A stretch of 12,253 nt of DNA, taken from contig CAKUHM010000025.1 in NCBI GenBank assembly GCA_934655835.1, positions 1 through 12,253 on the forward strand, given 5' to 3'. Source of the stretch: an uncultured Collinsella sp. (GTDB lineage: Bacteria > Actinomycetota > Coriobacteriia > Coriobacteriales > Coriobacteriaceae). The first letter of the stretch is position 1. Each line of letters starts with the position of its first letter. This document shows positions 1 through 5,953 of this stretch, piece by piece. The notes beneath the pieces are model-generated. The model saw nothing but the letters and a program-made list of their open reading frames with translations, searched no databases and was not told the origin of the DNA. Made by a program: the position numbers and the translations under genes.

Positions 1-7
1 CATGTAG

Positions 8-235
8 CATGTGCCTACGGGGATAGTCGTGACGGCGCGAGAGAGCCGTAGCCAGTTTCAGAATCGTGCGAGCTGCCTGCGCAAGCTGAAGGCCGAGCTC
101 GAGCGTCGCGGCCGTCCGCCGCGCCGTCGCGTCAAGACCAAGGTGCCCCAACGCTCGCGCCAGCGCAGACTCAACGACAAGCACTTCAACGCTATCAAAA
201 AGGCCAACCGCCGCAAGCCGAGCAGCGAAGAGTAG
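8..235 (+). pseudogene. C-terminal fragment of a release-factor-like (RF-1 domain) protein, in-frame stop at its start
   Basis: The reading frame begins HVPTGIVVTARESRSQFQNR and ends in a very basic tail rich in Arg and Lys. This is the stretch that follows the GGQ motif in class I release factors and in rescue hydrolases such as ArfB, where a His-x-Pro-Thr-Gly segment is followed by a Ser-Arg-Ser-Gln-x-x-Asn helix. The codon just before the His is TAG (5-7), preceded by ATG, although homology is expected to continue upstream. A GTG at 11 could start a 74-residue product, but it would lack the GGQ loop needed for peptidyl-tRNA hydrolysis and I see no SD before it. I infer a decayed or frameshifted gene whose 5' part lies outside the window. 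A recoded stop or a sequencing error is also possible. The family call is fairly safe; the broken state is less so because only ten upstream bases are visible. Confidence 0.55.
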
Positions 236-244
236 CCTCCTCAA

Positions 245-312
245 TAAGTTGCGGTGAAATAGGGACTGTTGGGCTGTCAAGCCGCAAACAGTCCCTATTT
301 CATCGCAACTTA
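245..312. repeat. 68-bp near-perfect palindrome (REP/MITE-like)
   Basis: Arms 245-270 and 287-312 pair over 26 positions with one G-T wobble. The 16-nt loop contains its own small stem, GGCT (272-275) with AGCC (280-283). The arms carry the core AATAGGGACTGTT. It lies between the converging release-factor fragment and the lipid kinase gene, so it could stop transcription from both sides, but no T-run follows the stem. A related short core (AGGGAC-A-GTCCCT) occurs at 11657-11669. The length, the symmetry and the shared core fit a dispersed REP or MITE-like element better than a simple terminator; dispersal across the genome cannot be seen from here. Confidence 0.7.
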
Positions 313-319
313 GAAGGGG

Positions 320-1282
320 CTAGCGGGTTGGGTGCCAGACCTCGAGGGCGGCGGGGAGGATGTCGACCTCGATGCGGGAGGCGATGACGGGCTCGCCGTC
401 GGCCTGGATGGGGTAGTTGGGCTCCTCGAAGGTGAGTTCGGCATGGCGGCAGCGGCGCATGCGCACCGGCGGCAGCTTGGTGTGGTGGCCGTCCTTGGCC
501 GAAAGGAACATAGGTAGTGCGACTGCGCGGGGGACAGGGCCGCAGGCGTAGCAGACGTCGAGTATGCCGTCGCAGGGGTCGGCGTCGGGGCAGATACGAT
601 AGCCCGAGCCGTAGGTGGGACCCAACTGAATTGCCATGATGATTGCCCGCACGCGCTCGGCTGGCGCGCCATCAAAGCTCGCCGTCATGGGGAAGTTTCG
701 ATAGCGCAGGCCAAACTGCTCAAGTCCCGAGAGGGTGTAGAGCGGAGCGCCGGCGAGTCCCGTCTTTTTGCGCAGGTCGGTGGTGCCTAGGCCGATGGCG
801 GCATCAATGCCGACCGAAAGCGTTTGGTCGTAATACTCGACTGCCGCCTCACCACTGCCGCTTGCGGGGTTCCACGAGAGAATGCGCCCGATGTCCTGAC
901 GCCGCAGCTCGCAGGTAAGCAGCGCACCAAAATCCTTGCCGGAGAAATCGTCGATACCGAGGGTCTGGGCAAAATCGTTGCCGGAGCCCACGGGCAGGAT
1001 GGCGAGCGCCGGTCGGACCGCCTCTTCTTGCGCCATCAAGCCATTGACGACCTCGTGAATCACGCCGTCGCCGCCGAGGGCAATAACGGTGCGGTAGCTT
1101 TGAGCTTGGGCGGCGAGCTCTTTGGCGTGTCCCATGTACTCGGTCAGCACCAGGTCAAACTGGGATGAGCGCGCGGTCATGTCCAAAAAGCGCTGCAGGC
1201 GCTCGGCCACTTCGCGTGCCGCGCCCGACTGGGCGGCGGGGTTGGCGATGATCAGCGTACGGCCAAAATCAGTTGCGTGCAT
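320..1282 (-). CDS. Diacylglycerol kinase-family lipid kinase (YegS/DagK/LCB5 type)
   Basis: The 320-residue product has the hallmarks of the DAG-kinase catalytic family. An N-terminal beta strand ends in IIANPAAQSG (residues 11-20), the nucleotide-binding GGDGVIHEVVNGL lies at 70-82, and LPVGSGNDFA at 96-105. The rest is the expected beta-rich second domain, including an acidic P-D-A-D-P-C-D-G segment. Such enzymes transfer phosphate from ATP to diacylglycerol or related lipids at the inner face of the membrane; in Gram-positive bacteria DgkB recycles diacylglycerol from lipoteichoic acid synthesis. The exact lipid cannot be read from sequence. The ATG at 1282 has a GGGAG seven bases upstream on the minus strand. 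It lies 86 bp downstream of the CLC gene on the same strand with no obvious terminator between, so the two may be co-transcribed. Confidence 0.9.
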   Translation of the reverse strand: MHATDFGRTLIIANPAAQSGAAREVAERLQRFLDMTARSSQFDLVLTEYMGHAKELAAQAQSYRTVIALGGDGVIHEVVNGLMAQEEAVRPALAILPVGSGNDFAQTLGIDDFSGKDFGALLTCELRRQDIGRILSWNPASGSGEAAVEYYDQTLSVGIDAAIGLGTTDLRKKTGLAGAPLYTLSGLEQFGLRYRNFPMTASFDGAPAERVRAIIMAIQLGPTYGSGYRICPDADPCDGILDVCYACGPVPRAVALPMFLSAKDGHHTKLPPVRMRRCRHAELTFEEPNYPIQADGEPVIASRIEVDILPAALEVWHPTR

Positions 1283-1368
1283 GGGGCGACTCCCGGCGTA
1301 TGGTATGACGGTGCGGTCGCGCTCGGGCTACGTTGCCCCGATTGTGGCTGCACGGCGAATACTTACGT

Positions 1369-2790
1369 CTACTCTATCAGGTCGTTGTGGCGCTCGATAG
1401 CCTCTGCCACCGTACCGCCCTCGTCCACAATGAGCGAACGGCGTTTGGGCGAGATAATGCGCTGCGCGGGATAAACGCCGCGGTGGCCGCCGGCAAGATA
1501 GCTGATAAACGCAACGATGACAAAGAACCCGGCTGCTGTGCCGTGGAACAGGTCGATGGCCATCATGCAGGTGGTGATGGGCACGTTGAGGCCGGCGCAG
1601 AACACGCCGAGCATGCCGAGAGCCGCCAGAAAACTGGGGTCAAGCCCGGTAAGGCAACCGATCCAGCCACCGAGTGCCGCACCGATGCCAAACAGGGGCG
1701 TGACCTCGCCGCCTTGGAAGCCCGCGCCCAGGGTAAGCGCTGTGACGACCAACTTGATGGCTGCGTCCGCTAGGGTGGTGTTGCCGGCAAATCCGGCGCC
1801 GGAAAGCCACGTGGAAAGGCCGGCGTAGTCCCAGGCGTCGAGGAGGGCATAGGCGGCCAAAACCACGATTGCGCCTATGAGTGCGCGGACGAGGTAATTG
1901 GTGATAAAGCGACCGTACAGGCTCTTGACGGTTCGAACCGACCAGGCAAAGAGGCGTGCCGTCAGACCGAAGATAATGGCGCTGATAACAACGATGACAA
2001 CCGTCCGTGGTGTCATGTTGGGAACGCTGGCGATAACATTCGCTTCGTACTCGGTACCCAGAGCGAGTGATGTGAAGTAGCCGGTAAACGAGGCAACCAG
2101 GCAGTAGATGCCGGCGGTGTAGTCGATCTTGCCGATAAAGCACATTTCCATGCCAAAGAAGGCACCGGCGAGGGGCGAGCCGAACACGGCGCCAAAGGCA
2201 GACGAGATGCCGGCGAGCATGAGGTCGTGATGGTCGTGCTTTTTGAGATGGGCGAGGTTTGAGATGTTGCTGGCGATGGTGCCGCCGATCTGCACGGCAG
2301 CGCCCTCGCGTCCGGCCGAGCCGCCTGTCAGGTGCGTAAGCGTGGAGCAGACAAAGGTGAGGACGGCCATGCGGGCATGGATGAGGCGGGTTCCCAGGGC
2401 GGAATCGATGACCAGGTTGTTGCCACGTTTGGCGGCAAGGCCGTGGTTCTTATACACCCATGCGGTGGCGACACCCACGGCGGGGAGCAGGGCGTAGACC
2501 CACGCATGGTGCTCGCGATAGTCGGTCGCGATGTTCAGCGAGGCTAAAAATGCCCAGGCGGCAACACCCATGGCGAGCGAGACGATCACGACGAGCACGA
2601 GCAGCTTGGCGCTCGCGAGCAGATTGCGGGCGTTCCGGCGCGTGTCGGCGGCCAAGAGATGCTCAGAGCGGGTGAGCTGATGCCTGCCGGCCATGATGAC
2701 GTCATTCAGGGAGAAGAAGCCTCCCTCATCGAGCGGCAGGGAATTGTCTTGCTCTTCGCTTTCGCTGTCTGATGTGTCGGTAAAAGCCAT
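1369..2790 (-). CDS. CLC-family anion channel/antiporter, CLC-F-like
   Basis: The 473-residue protein has about ten hydrophobic segments from residue 60 onward and CLC signature motifs. GGSAGREGAAVQIGG (157-171) carries the gating glutamate E162, FGSPLAGAFFGMEM (203-216) follows, and GGEVTPLFGIGAALGG corresponds to the GGxFxPxxxIGAxxG motif. The usual GSGIP anion-coordinating segment is replaced by RGNNLVID (122-129), and GKEGP is replaced by GREGA. Those changes resemble the branch that contains fluoride/proton antiporters (CLC-F) rather than classical chloride transporters; this is inference from motifs only. The first 30 or so residues are acidic and polar, with no signal peptide. There is no CBS or TrkA-C tail. 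The ATG at 2790 is preceded on the minus strand by GAAGAGGA a few bases away. I do not see a fluoride riboswitch (crcB motif) in the upstream 200 bp. Confidence 0.88.
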   Translation of the reverse strand: MAFTDTSDSESEEQDNSLPLDEGGFFSLNDVIMAGRHQLTRSEHLLAADTRRNARNLLASAKLLVLVVIVSLAMGVAAWAFLASLNIATDYREHHAWVYALLPAVGVATAWVYKNHGLAAKRGNNLVIDSALGTRLIHARMAVLTFVCSTLTHLTGGSAGREGAAVQIGGTIASNISNLAHLKKHDHHDLMLAGISSAFGAVFGSPLAGAFFGMEMCFIGKIDYTAGIYCLVASFTGYFTSLALGTEYEANVIASVPNMTPRTVVIVVISAIIFGLTARLFAWSVRTVKSLYGRFITNYLVRALIGAIVVLAAYALLDAWDYAGLSTWLSGAGFAGNTTLADAAIKLVVTALTLGAGFQGGEVTPLFGIGAALGGWIGCLTGLDPSFLAALGMLGVFCAGLNVPITTCMMAIDLFHGTAAGFFVIVAFISYLAGGHRGVYPAQRIISPKRRSLIVDEGGTVAEAIERHNDLIE

Positions 2791-2820
2791 GGTGTCCTCT
2801 TCTTTGGTTACAACGCAAGC

Positions 2821-2846
2821 ATTATAGAGCGTGACAAACGCGTCAA
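2821..2846 (-). promoter_or_regulatory. Candidate promoter for the CLC-lipid kinase pair
   Basis: On the minus strand a perfect TATAAT (2821-2826) lies about 30 bases before the CLC start codon. A TTGACG (2841-2846) sits 14 bases further upstream. That spacing is short for a sigma-70 promoter, so the -35 call is uncertain and the -10 may work with a poorer hexamer such as GGCTTG at a 17-base spacing. Confidence 0.4.
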
Positions 2847-2916
2847 GCCGGTGGGTTGGTTTCGGTTCTGTTTCGTGCCCTGTAACCGACAGGTGTATTC
2901 GCGAGTGCAGGCCGTC

Positions 2917-2944
2917 TTACGGTTGAGCAGTGGGGGATTATACT
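2917..2944 (+). promoter_or_regulatory. Candidate promoter for moeA
   Basis: TATACT (2939-2944) preceded by a weak TTACGG (2917-2922) at 16 bases. It lies about 58 bases before the chosen moeA start and is followed by an A/T-rich initiation region. This makes 2791-3002 a divergent promoter region with the CLC gene. Confidence 0.4.
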
Positions 2945-3002
2945 GAATAAAACATAAAGAATCGGCGCCCTTGTTACGCGCCGCAATCTGTAAGAGGTGC
3001 AT

Positions 3003-4265
3003 ATGGCAGAGAAGCTCATTCCGTTGGAGGACGCGCAGGCAATTGTCTTGTCACATGTGAGTCCGACCGGGGTTGTCGAGATTCCCGTATGGCAGGCGGC
3101 CGGCCTTCCCTTGGCCGAGGAAGCCGTGGCCGATATCGACATCTCGCCATTTGCTAACAGCGCCATGGACGGGTATGCCGTACGCGCCGCAGATCTTGCT
3201 ACGGCGTCAACCGATGCGCCGGTGACGCTTTCCGTTGTTGGCCACGAGGCAGCGGGTCATGTGTTTGAGGGCACGATCGGCGCGGGCGAGACGGTCCGCA
3301 TTATGACGGGCGCGCCGGTGCCAGAGGGCGCCGATGCCGTGGTGAAGTACGAGATCGTCGATGTGCTCGACGGCGATGGCAACGAGGGCTCGCACGTCCG
3401 CTTCTCGGCGCCGGCTAAGGTGGGGGAGAACGTTCGCTCTGCTGCCGAAGAAGCCCATGCCGGCGACGTCGTGATGCGTGCCGGTGAGGTTGTGGCGCCG
3501 GCTGGTGCGGGCCTGCTGGCAAGCGCCGGGTACGCGAGCGTGAAGGTGCACGCCGCACCGCGCGTGGGCATCATCTCGCTGGGCACGGAGCTGGTTGCTC
3601 CAAGTGAGCTTCCGGCGCGTGGCCAGATTCGCGATTCCAACTCCTCGGCGCTGATGGCCGAGGCACTCGATGCCGGTGCCGAGCCTGTCTTCTATGGCAT
3701 TGCGCCCGACGACGAGCAGGCGATATCCGAGCTCGTACACCGCGCGGTGCGCGAGTGCGATTTTGTCATTACGAGCGGCGGGGCCTCGGCCGGAGACTAC
3801 GATTACGTGACGGCGCTGGTCCAGCGCGAAGGCGAGGTCCTGTTCGATCGCATCTCGATGCGTCCCGGCAAGGCCATCACGTTTGGCCTGCTCGGCGGCA
3901 AGCCGTACCTGGGGCTTTCGGGCAATCCGGCGGCGGCCTACGTGGGCTTTGAGGTGCTCGCGCGCCCGGCGATTCGTAAGATGCGCGGCTTTGCCGAGGG
4001 GGCGCGTCCTATGCAACAGGCAATGCTGACACACGGAGTGAAGAAGCGCCAGGACCGTCGATTCTATGACCGCGCCACGGTTGCGCGCGATGCCCAGACC
4101 GGCGAGCTTATGGTGACTGAGGCCAAGAGCCAGAATTCGGCGCTGCTTGGCACGATGCAGCGCGCGAATTGTCTGCTGCGCATTAACGAGGGCCCGTGCG
4201 AGCTCGAGCCGGGCGATGTCGTGGATGTCGTCCGTGTCGATCTGCCCGAGGGAACGGTGCTGTAG
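3003..4265 (+). CDS. moeA: Molybdopterin molybdenumtransferase MoeA
   Basis: MoeA inserts molybdate into adenylylated molybdopterin, releasing AMP and giving active molybdenum cofactor in the cytoplasm. The 420-residue product is full length. It has SPFANSAMDGYAVRAAD near residue 50, VRIMTGAPVPEGADAVV near 100, a GIISLGTELV strand opening the MoCF-binding domain, the D-S-N motif in GQIRDSNSSAL near 210, and SGGASAGDYDYV near 260, whose Asp is the conserved metal-site residue. MRPGKAITFG and LGLSGNPAAA follow, then a C-terminal beta domain. I chose ATG 3003 because AAGAGG (2992-2997) sits five bases before it; the GTG at 2997 overlaps that SD. The mogA-type gene starts ten bases after the stop codon, so the two are translated from one message. 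Confidence 0.95.
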   Translation: MAEKLIPLEDAQAIVLSHVSPTGVVEIPVWQAAGLPLAEEAVADIDISPFANSAMDGYAVRAADLATASTDAPVTLSVVGHEAAGHVFEGTIGAGETVRIMTGAPVPEGADAVVKYEIVDVLDGDGNEGSHVRFSAPAKVGENVRSAAEEAHAGDVVMRAGEVVAPAGAGLLASAGYASVKVHAAPRVGIISLGTELVAPSELPARGQIRDSNSSALMAEALDAGAEPVFYGIAPDDEQAISELVHRAVRECDFVITSGGASAGDYDYVTALVQREGEVLFDRISMRPGKAITFGLLGGKPYLGLSGNPAAAYVGFEVLARPAIRKMRGFAEGARPMQQAMLTHGVKKRQDRRFYDRATVARDAQTGELMVTEAKSQNSALLGTMQRANCLLRINEGPCELEPGDVVDVVRVDLPEGTVL

Positions 4266-4275
4266 GAGGATGACG

Positions 4276-4755
4276 ATGGAGTTGAAGATTTCGATCGTGA
4301 CGTGTTCGGACACGCGCGATCTTGCCCAGGATGAGGCCGGAGCCGCGCTCGAGGAACTCATTGCGGCTCAGGGCTGGACGGTAGCCTCGCACGTGGTTGT
4401 GCGCGACGACGTCGACGAGATCGGCGCCGCTATCGTGGACGCTGCCGACGAGCGCCATGTCCATGTTGTGCTTACCTGCGGCGGCACGGGACTTTCGATG
4501 CGCGACGTGACGCCCGAGGCGACGTGCGCCGTCTGCGACCGCGATGTGCCGGGCATTGCCGAGGCGATTCGCGCGTACTCGATGACCAAGACGCGCCGCG
4601 CGATGCTGTCGCGCGCCGTGTGCATGCAACGCGGTCATACACTTGTCGTAAACTTTCCCGGATCCACCAAGGCAGCCCGCGAAAGCTGGGAGGCGATTGC
4701 CGACCAGCTGGAGCACGCGGCACAGATGACGGCGGGCGGCGGACACGCCAAATAA
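4276..4755 (+). CDS. MogA/MoaB-type molybdopterin adenylyltransferase
   Basis: The 159-residue protein is a single MoCF-binding domain. It starts with MELKISIVTCSD, carries the molybdopterin-binding TCGGTGLSMRDVTPEAT at roughly residues 71-87, and ends with VVNFPGSTKAARES, the counterpart of the family NLPGSPKA segment. Enzymes of this type adenylylate molybdopterin with ATP, giving MPT-AMP, the substrate of MoeA. MogA and MoaB cannot be told apart safely by motif, so I leave the symbol empty. The moeA stop codon overlaps the SD AGGAGG (4264-4269). ATG 4270 touches that SD directly, whereas ATG 4276 is six bases away, so 4276 is the likely start. A strong terminator follows within 50 bases, closing a moeA-mogA unit. 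Confidence 0.92.
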   Translation: MELKISIVTCSDTRDLAQDEAGAALEELIAAQGWTVASHVVVRDDVDEIGAAIVDAADERHVHVVLTCGGTGLSMRDVTPEATCAVCDRDVPGIAEAIRAYSMTKTRRAMLSRAVCMQRGHTLVVNFPGSTKAARESWEAIADQLEHAAQMTAGGGHAK

Positions 4756-4768
4756 GCGTTTCACCTGC

Positions 4769-4802
4769 GGCGGAGTGACCCGAACGGTTGCTCCGCCTTT
4801 TT
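4769..4802 (+). terminator. Rho-independent terminator after moeA-mogA
   Basis: GGCGGAGTGACC (4769-4780) pairs with GGTTGCTCCGCC (4786-4797) over 12 positions including two G-U pairs. The loop is CGAAC and five T follow directly (4798-4802). It separates the cofactor genes from the mod operon. Confidence 0.88.
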
Positions 4803-4834
4803 GCTTGATGCCGAGGTGAAGTCGATGCGTGTCG

Positions 4835-4904
4835 TAATCTGAAAATATATTCTCATGCGAGAATAATTTCTCACTGCTATTATTCGCGCTGAAGTATAAT
4901 CTGA
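4835..4904 (+). promoter_or_regulatory. Operator-like region with two TAATCTGA copies and nested palindromes upstream of modA
   Basis: This AT-rich stretch stands out in GC-rich DNA. TAATCTGA occurs at 4835-4842 and 4897-4904, start to start 62 bases, close to six helical turns. Between them are overlapping inverted repeats: TATTCTC-ATGC-GAGAATA (4848-4865), GAGAA-TAAT-TTCTC (4859-4872), and GAATAAT (4861-4867) with ATTATTC (4879-4885). The palindromes end at the expected -35 position and the second octamer overlaps the -10, which is a typical arrangement for repressor or activator control. The layout would suit a molybdate-responsive regulator, but it does not match the E. coli ModE half-sites (TATATA cores) well and no regulator gene is in the window. 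Confidence 0.55.
4872..4900 (+). promoter_or_regulatory. Candidate modA promoter
   Basis: A perfect TATAAT (4895-4900) lies about 60 bases before the modA start. At 17 bases upstream the hexamer is CACTGC (4872-4877), a poor -35, which would fit an activator-dependent or tightly regulated promoter. The resulting leader of about 55 nt holds a GTGCCCGGGCAC palindrome (4929-4940). I do not recognise a Moco riboswitch in it. Confidence 0.5.
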
Positions 4905-4960
4905 TTACAGAATAAAGCCTGCGGTGGGGTGCCCGGGCACAAGGTCCGAAAGGGTTCAAT

Positions 4961-5836
4961 ATGTTCGATATGGTTTCTCGCCGCGGTTTCGTTTCGCTTT
5001 CTGCCGCCGCTGCCGCCGGCCTTGGCCTTGCTGGCTGCTCGGGTAACAAGGAGTCTGAGTCTGCTGGTTCCGACGCCGGTTCTGTCAAGTCCTCCTCTAA
5101 GAAGAAGGCCGTCGAGCTGCAGATTTTCGCCGCCAACTCGCTCGAGAAGGCCCTTCCCGAGGTCCAGGAACTCTACACCGACCAGACCGGCACCACCTTT
5201 GCCGACACGCAGTTCAAGGCCTCTGGCGACCTCGTTGAGCAGATGAAGGCCGGCGCTGCCGTCGACGTGCTCATCACCGCTTCCAAGGGCACCATGGACG
5301 ATGCCGAGACTGCCGAGCTCGTCGATACCGACACCCGCGAGGACATGTTCGTCAACGATCTCGTAATCATCCGCGCCGAGGGCTCCGACACCAAGGTTGA
5401 GGCCATCGCCGACGTCGCGAACCTGGACGGCAAGATCGCCATCGGCGATGCTAAGACCGTTCCGGCCGGCAAGTACGCCAACCAGGCGCTGGCCTCTGTG
5501 GACCTCTACACCGGCACCGAGGGCGACGACGGCGAGTACGCGCCCGAGATCGCCGACAAGGTCGCGCTGGCCGATAAGGTCGGCACCGCTGCCGCCTACG
5601 TGTCCACGGGCGACTGCGTGGCAGGTTTTGTCTACAGCTCCGACATCTATCGCTACGACGGCATCGAGGAGGCTTTCGTGTGCCCCGTGGATTCGCACAA
5701 GCCCATTGTGTACCCGGGTGCCGTGGCCGAGAGCTCCGAGCATGCCGACGAGTCCAAGGCGTTCATCGACTTCTGCCTGTCCAACAAGAAGGCGCAGAAG
5801 ATTTGGGCGAAGTACGGCTTTGAGCTTTCCGAGTAG
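4961..5836 (+). CDS. modA: Molybdate ABC transporter substrate-binding lipoprotein ModA
   Basis: ModA captures molybdate (or tungstate) outside the membrane and hands it to ModB. The 291-residue product starts with a twin-arginine signal, S-R-R-G-F-V at residues 6-11, then an Ala-rich segment and the lipobox LAGC with Cys26 as the lipid anchor. It is therefore probably a Tat-exported lipoprotein, fitting a monoderm cell. A Ser- and Lys-rich linker precedes the binding domain. FAANSLEKALPEVQELY matches the ModA N-lobe (usually A-A-S/A-S-L), followed by FKASGDLVEQMKAGAAVDVLI and, later, AIGDAKTVPAGKYANQAL, both typical of the family. The C-terminal lobe ends in an A-x-x-F-I-D-F-C-L-S segment. 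AAAGGG (4949-4954) lies six bases before ATG 4961. It leads the modABC set, with a hairpin-T run after it. Confidence 0.93.
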   Translation: MFDMVSRRGFVSLSAAAAAGLGLAGCSGNKESESAGSDAGSVKSSSKKKAVELQIFAANSLEKALPEVQELYTDQTGTTFADTQFKASGDLVEQMKAGAAVDVLITASKGTMDDAETAELVDTDTREDMFVNDLVIIRAEGSDTKVEAIADVANLDGKIAIGDAKTVPAGKYANQALASVDLYTGTEGDDGEYAPEIADKVALADKVGTAAAYVSTGDCVAGFVYSSDIYRYDGIEEAFVCPVDSHKPIVYPGAVAESSEHADESKAFIDFCLSNKKAQKIWAKYGFELSE

Positions 5837-5868
5837 TGCATAGCTGAGCTACATAACGATATGCTTGA

Positions 5869-5901
5869 GGGCGGGCGTTCTTGCGATCGCCCGCCCTTTT
5901 T
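5869..5901 (+). terminator. Intrinsic terminator between modA and modB
   Basis: GGGCGGGCG (5869-5877) pairs with CGCCCGCCC (5888-5896) over nine G-C pairs around a 10-nt loop, followed by five T (5897-5901). It sits inside an apparent operon, so it should lower modBC relative to modA, as seen in other binding-protein-dependent transporters. A second hairpin, AACGGCG (5909-5915) with CGCCGTT (5924-5930), stands just before the modB SD and may protect or expose it. Confidence 0.85.
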
Positions 5902-5953
5902 AGATTGAAACGGCGTGCCTGCGCGCCGTTGCCCTTTGTTTGAGGAGTCGCCC

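Noticed and set aside
2791..3000. Fluoride riboswitch for the CLC gene
   Set aside because: I could not find the conserved crcB-motif segments on the minus strand of this region.
4929..4940. GTGCCCGGGCAC as a regulator operator
   Set aside because: It lies in the untranslated leader downstream of the promoter; a 12-bp GC palindrome is not rare at this GC content, so I give it no function.
4905..4960. Molybdenum cofactor riboswitch in the modA leader
   Set aside because: The 5' leader is only about 55 nt and has one short palindrome (GTGCCCGGGCAC); the multi-stem Moco RNA pattern is missing.
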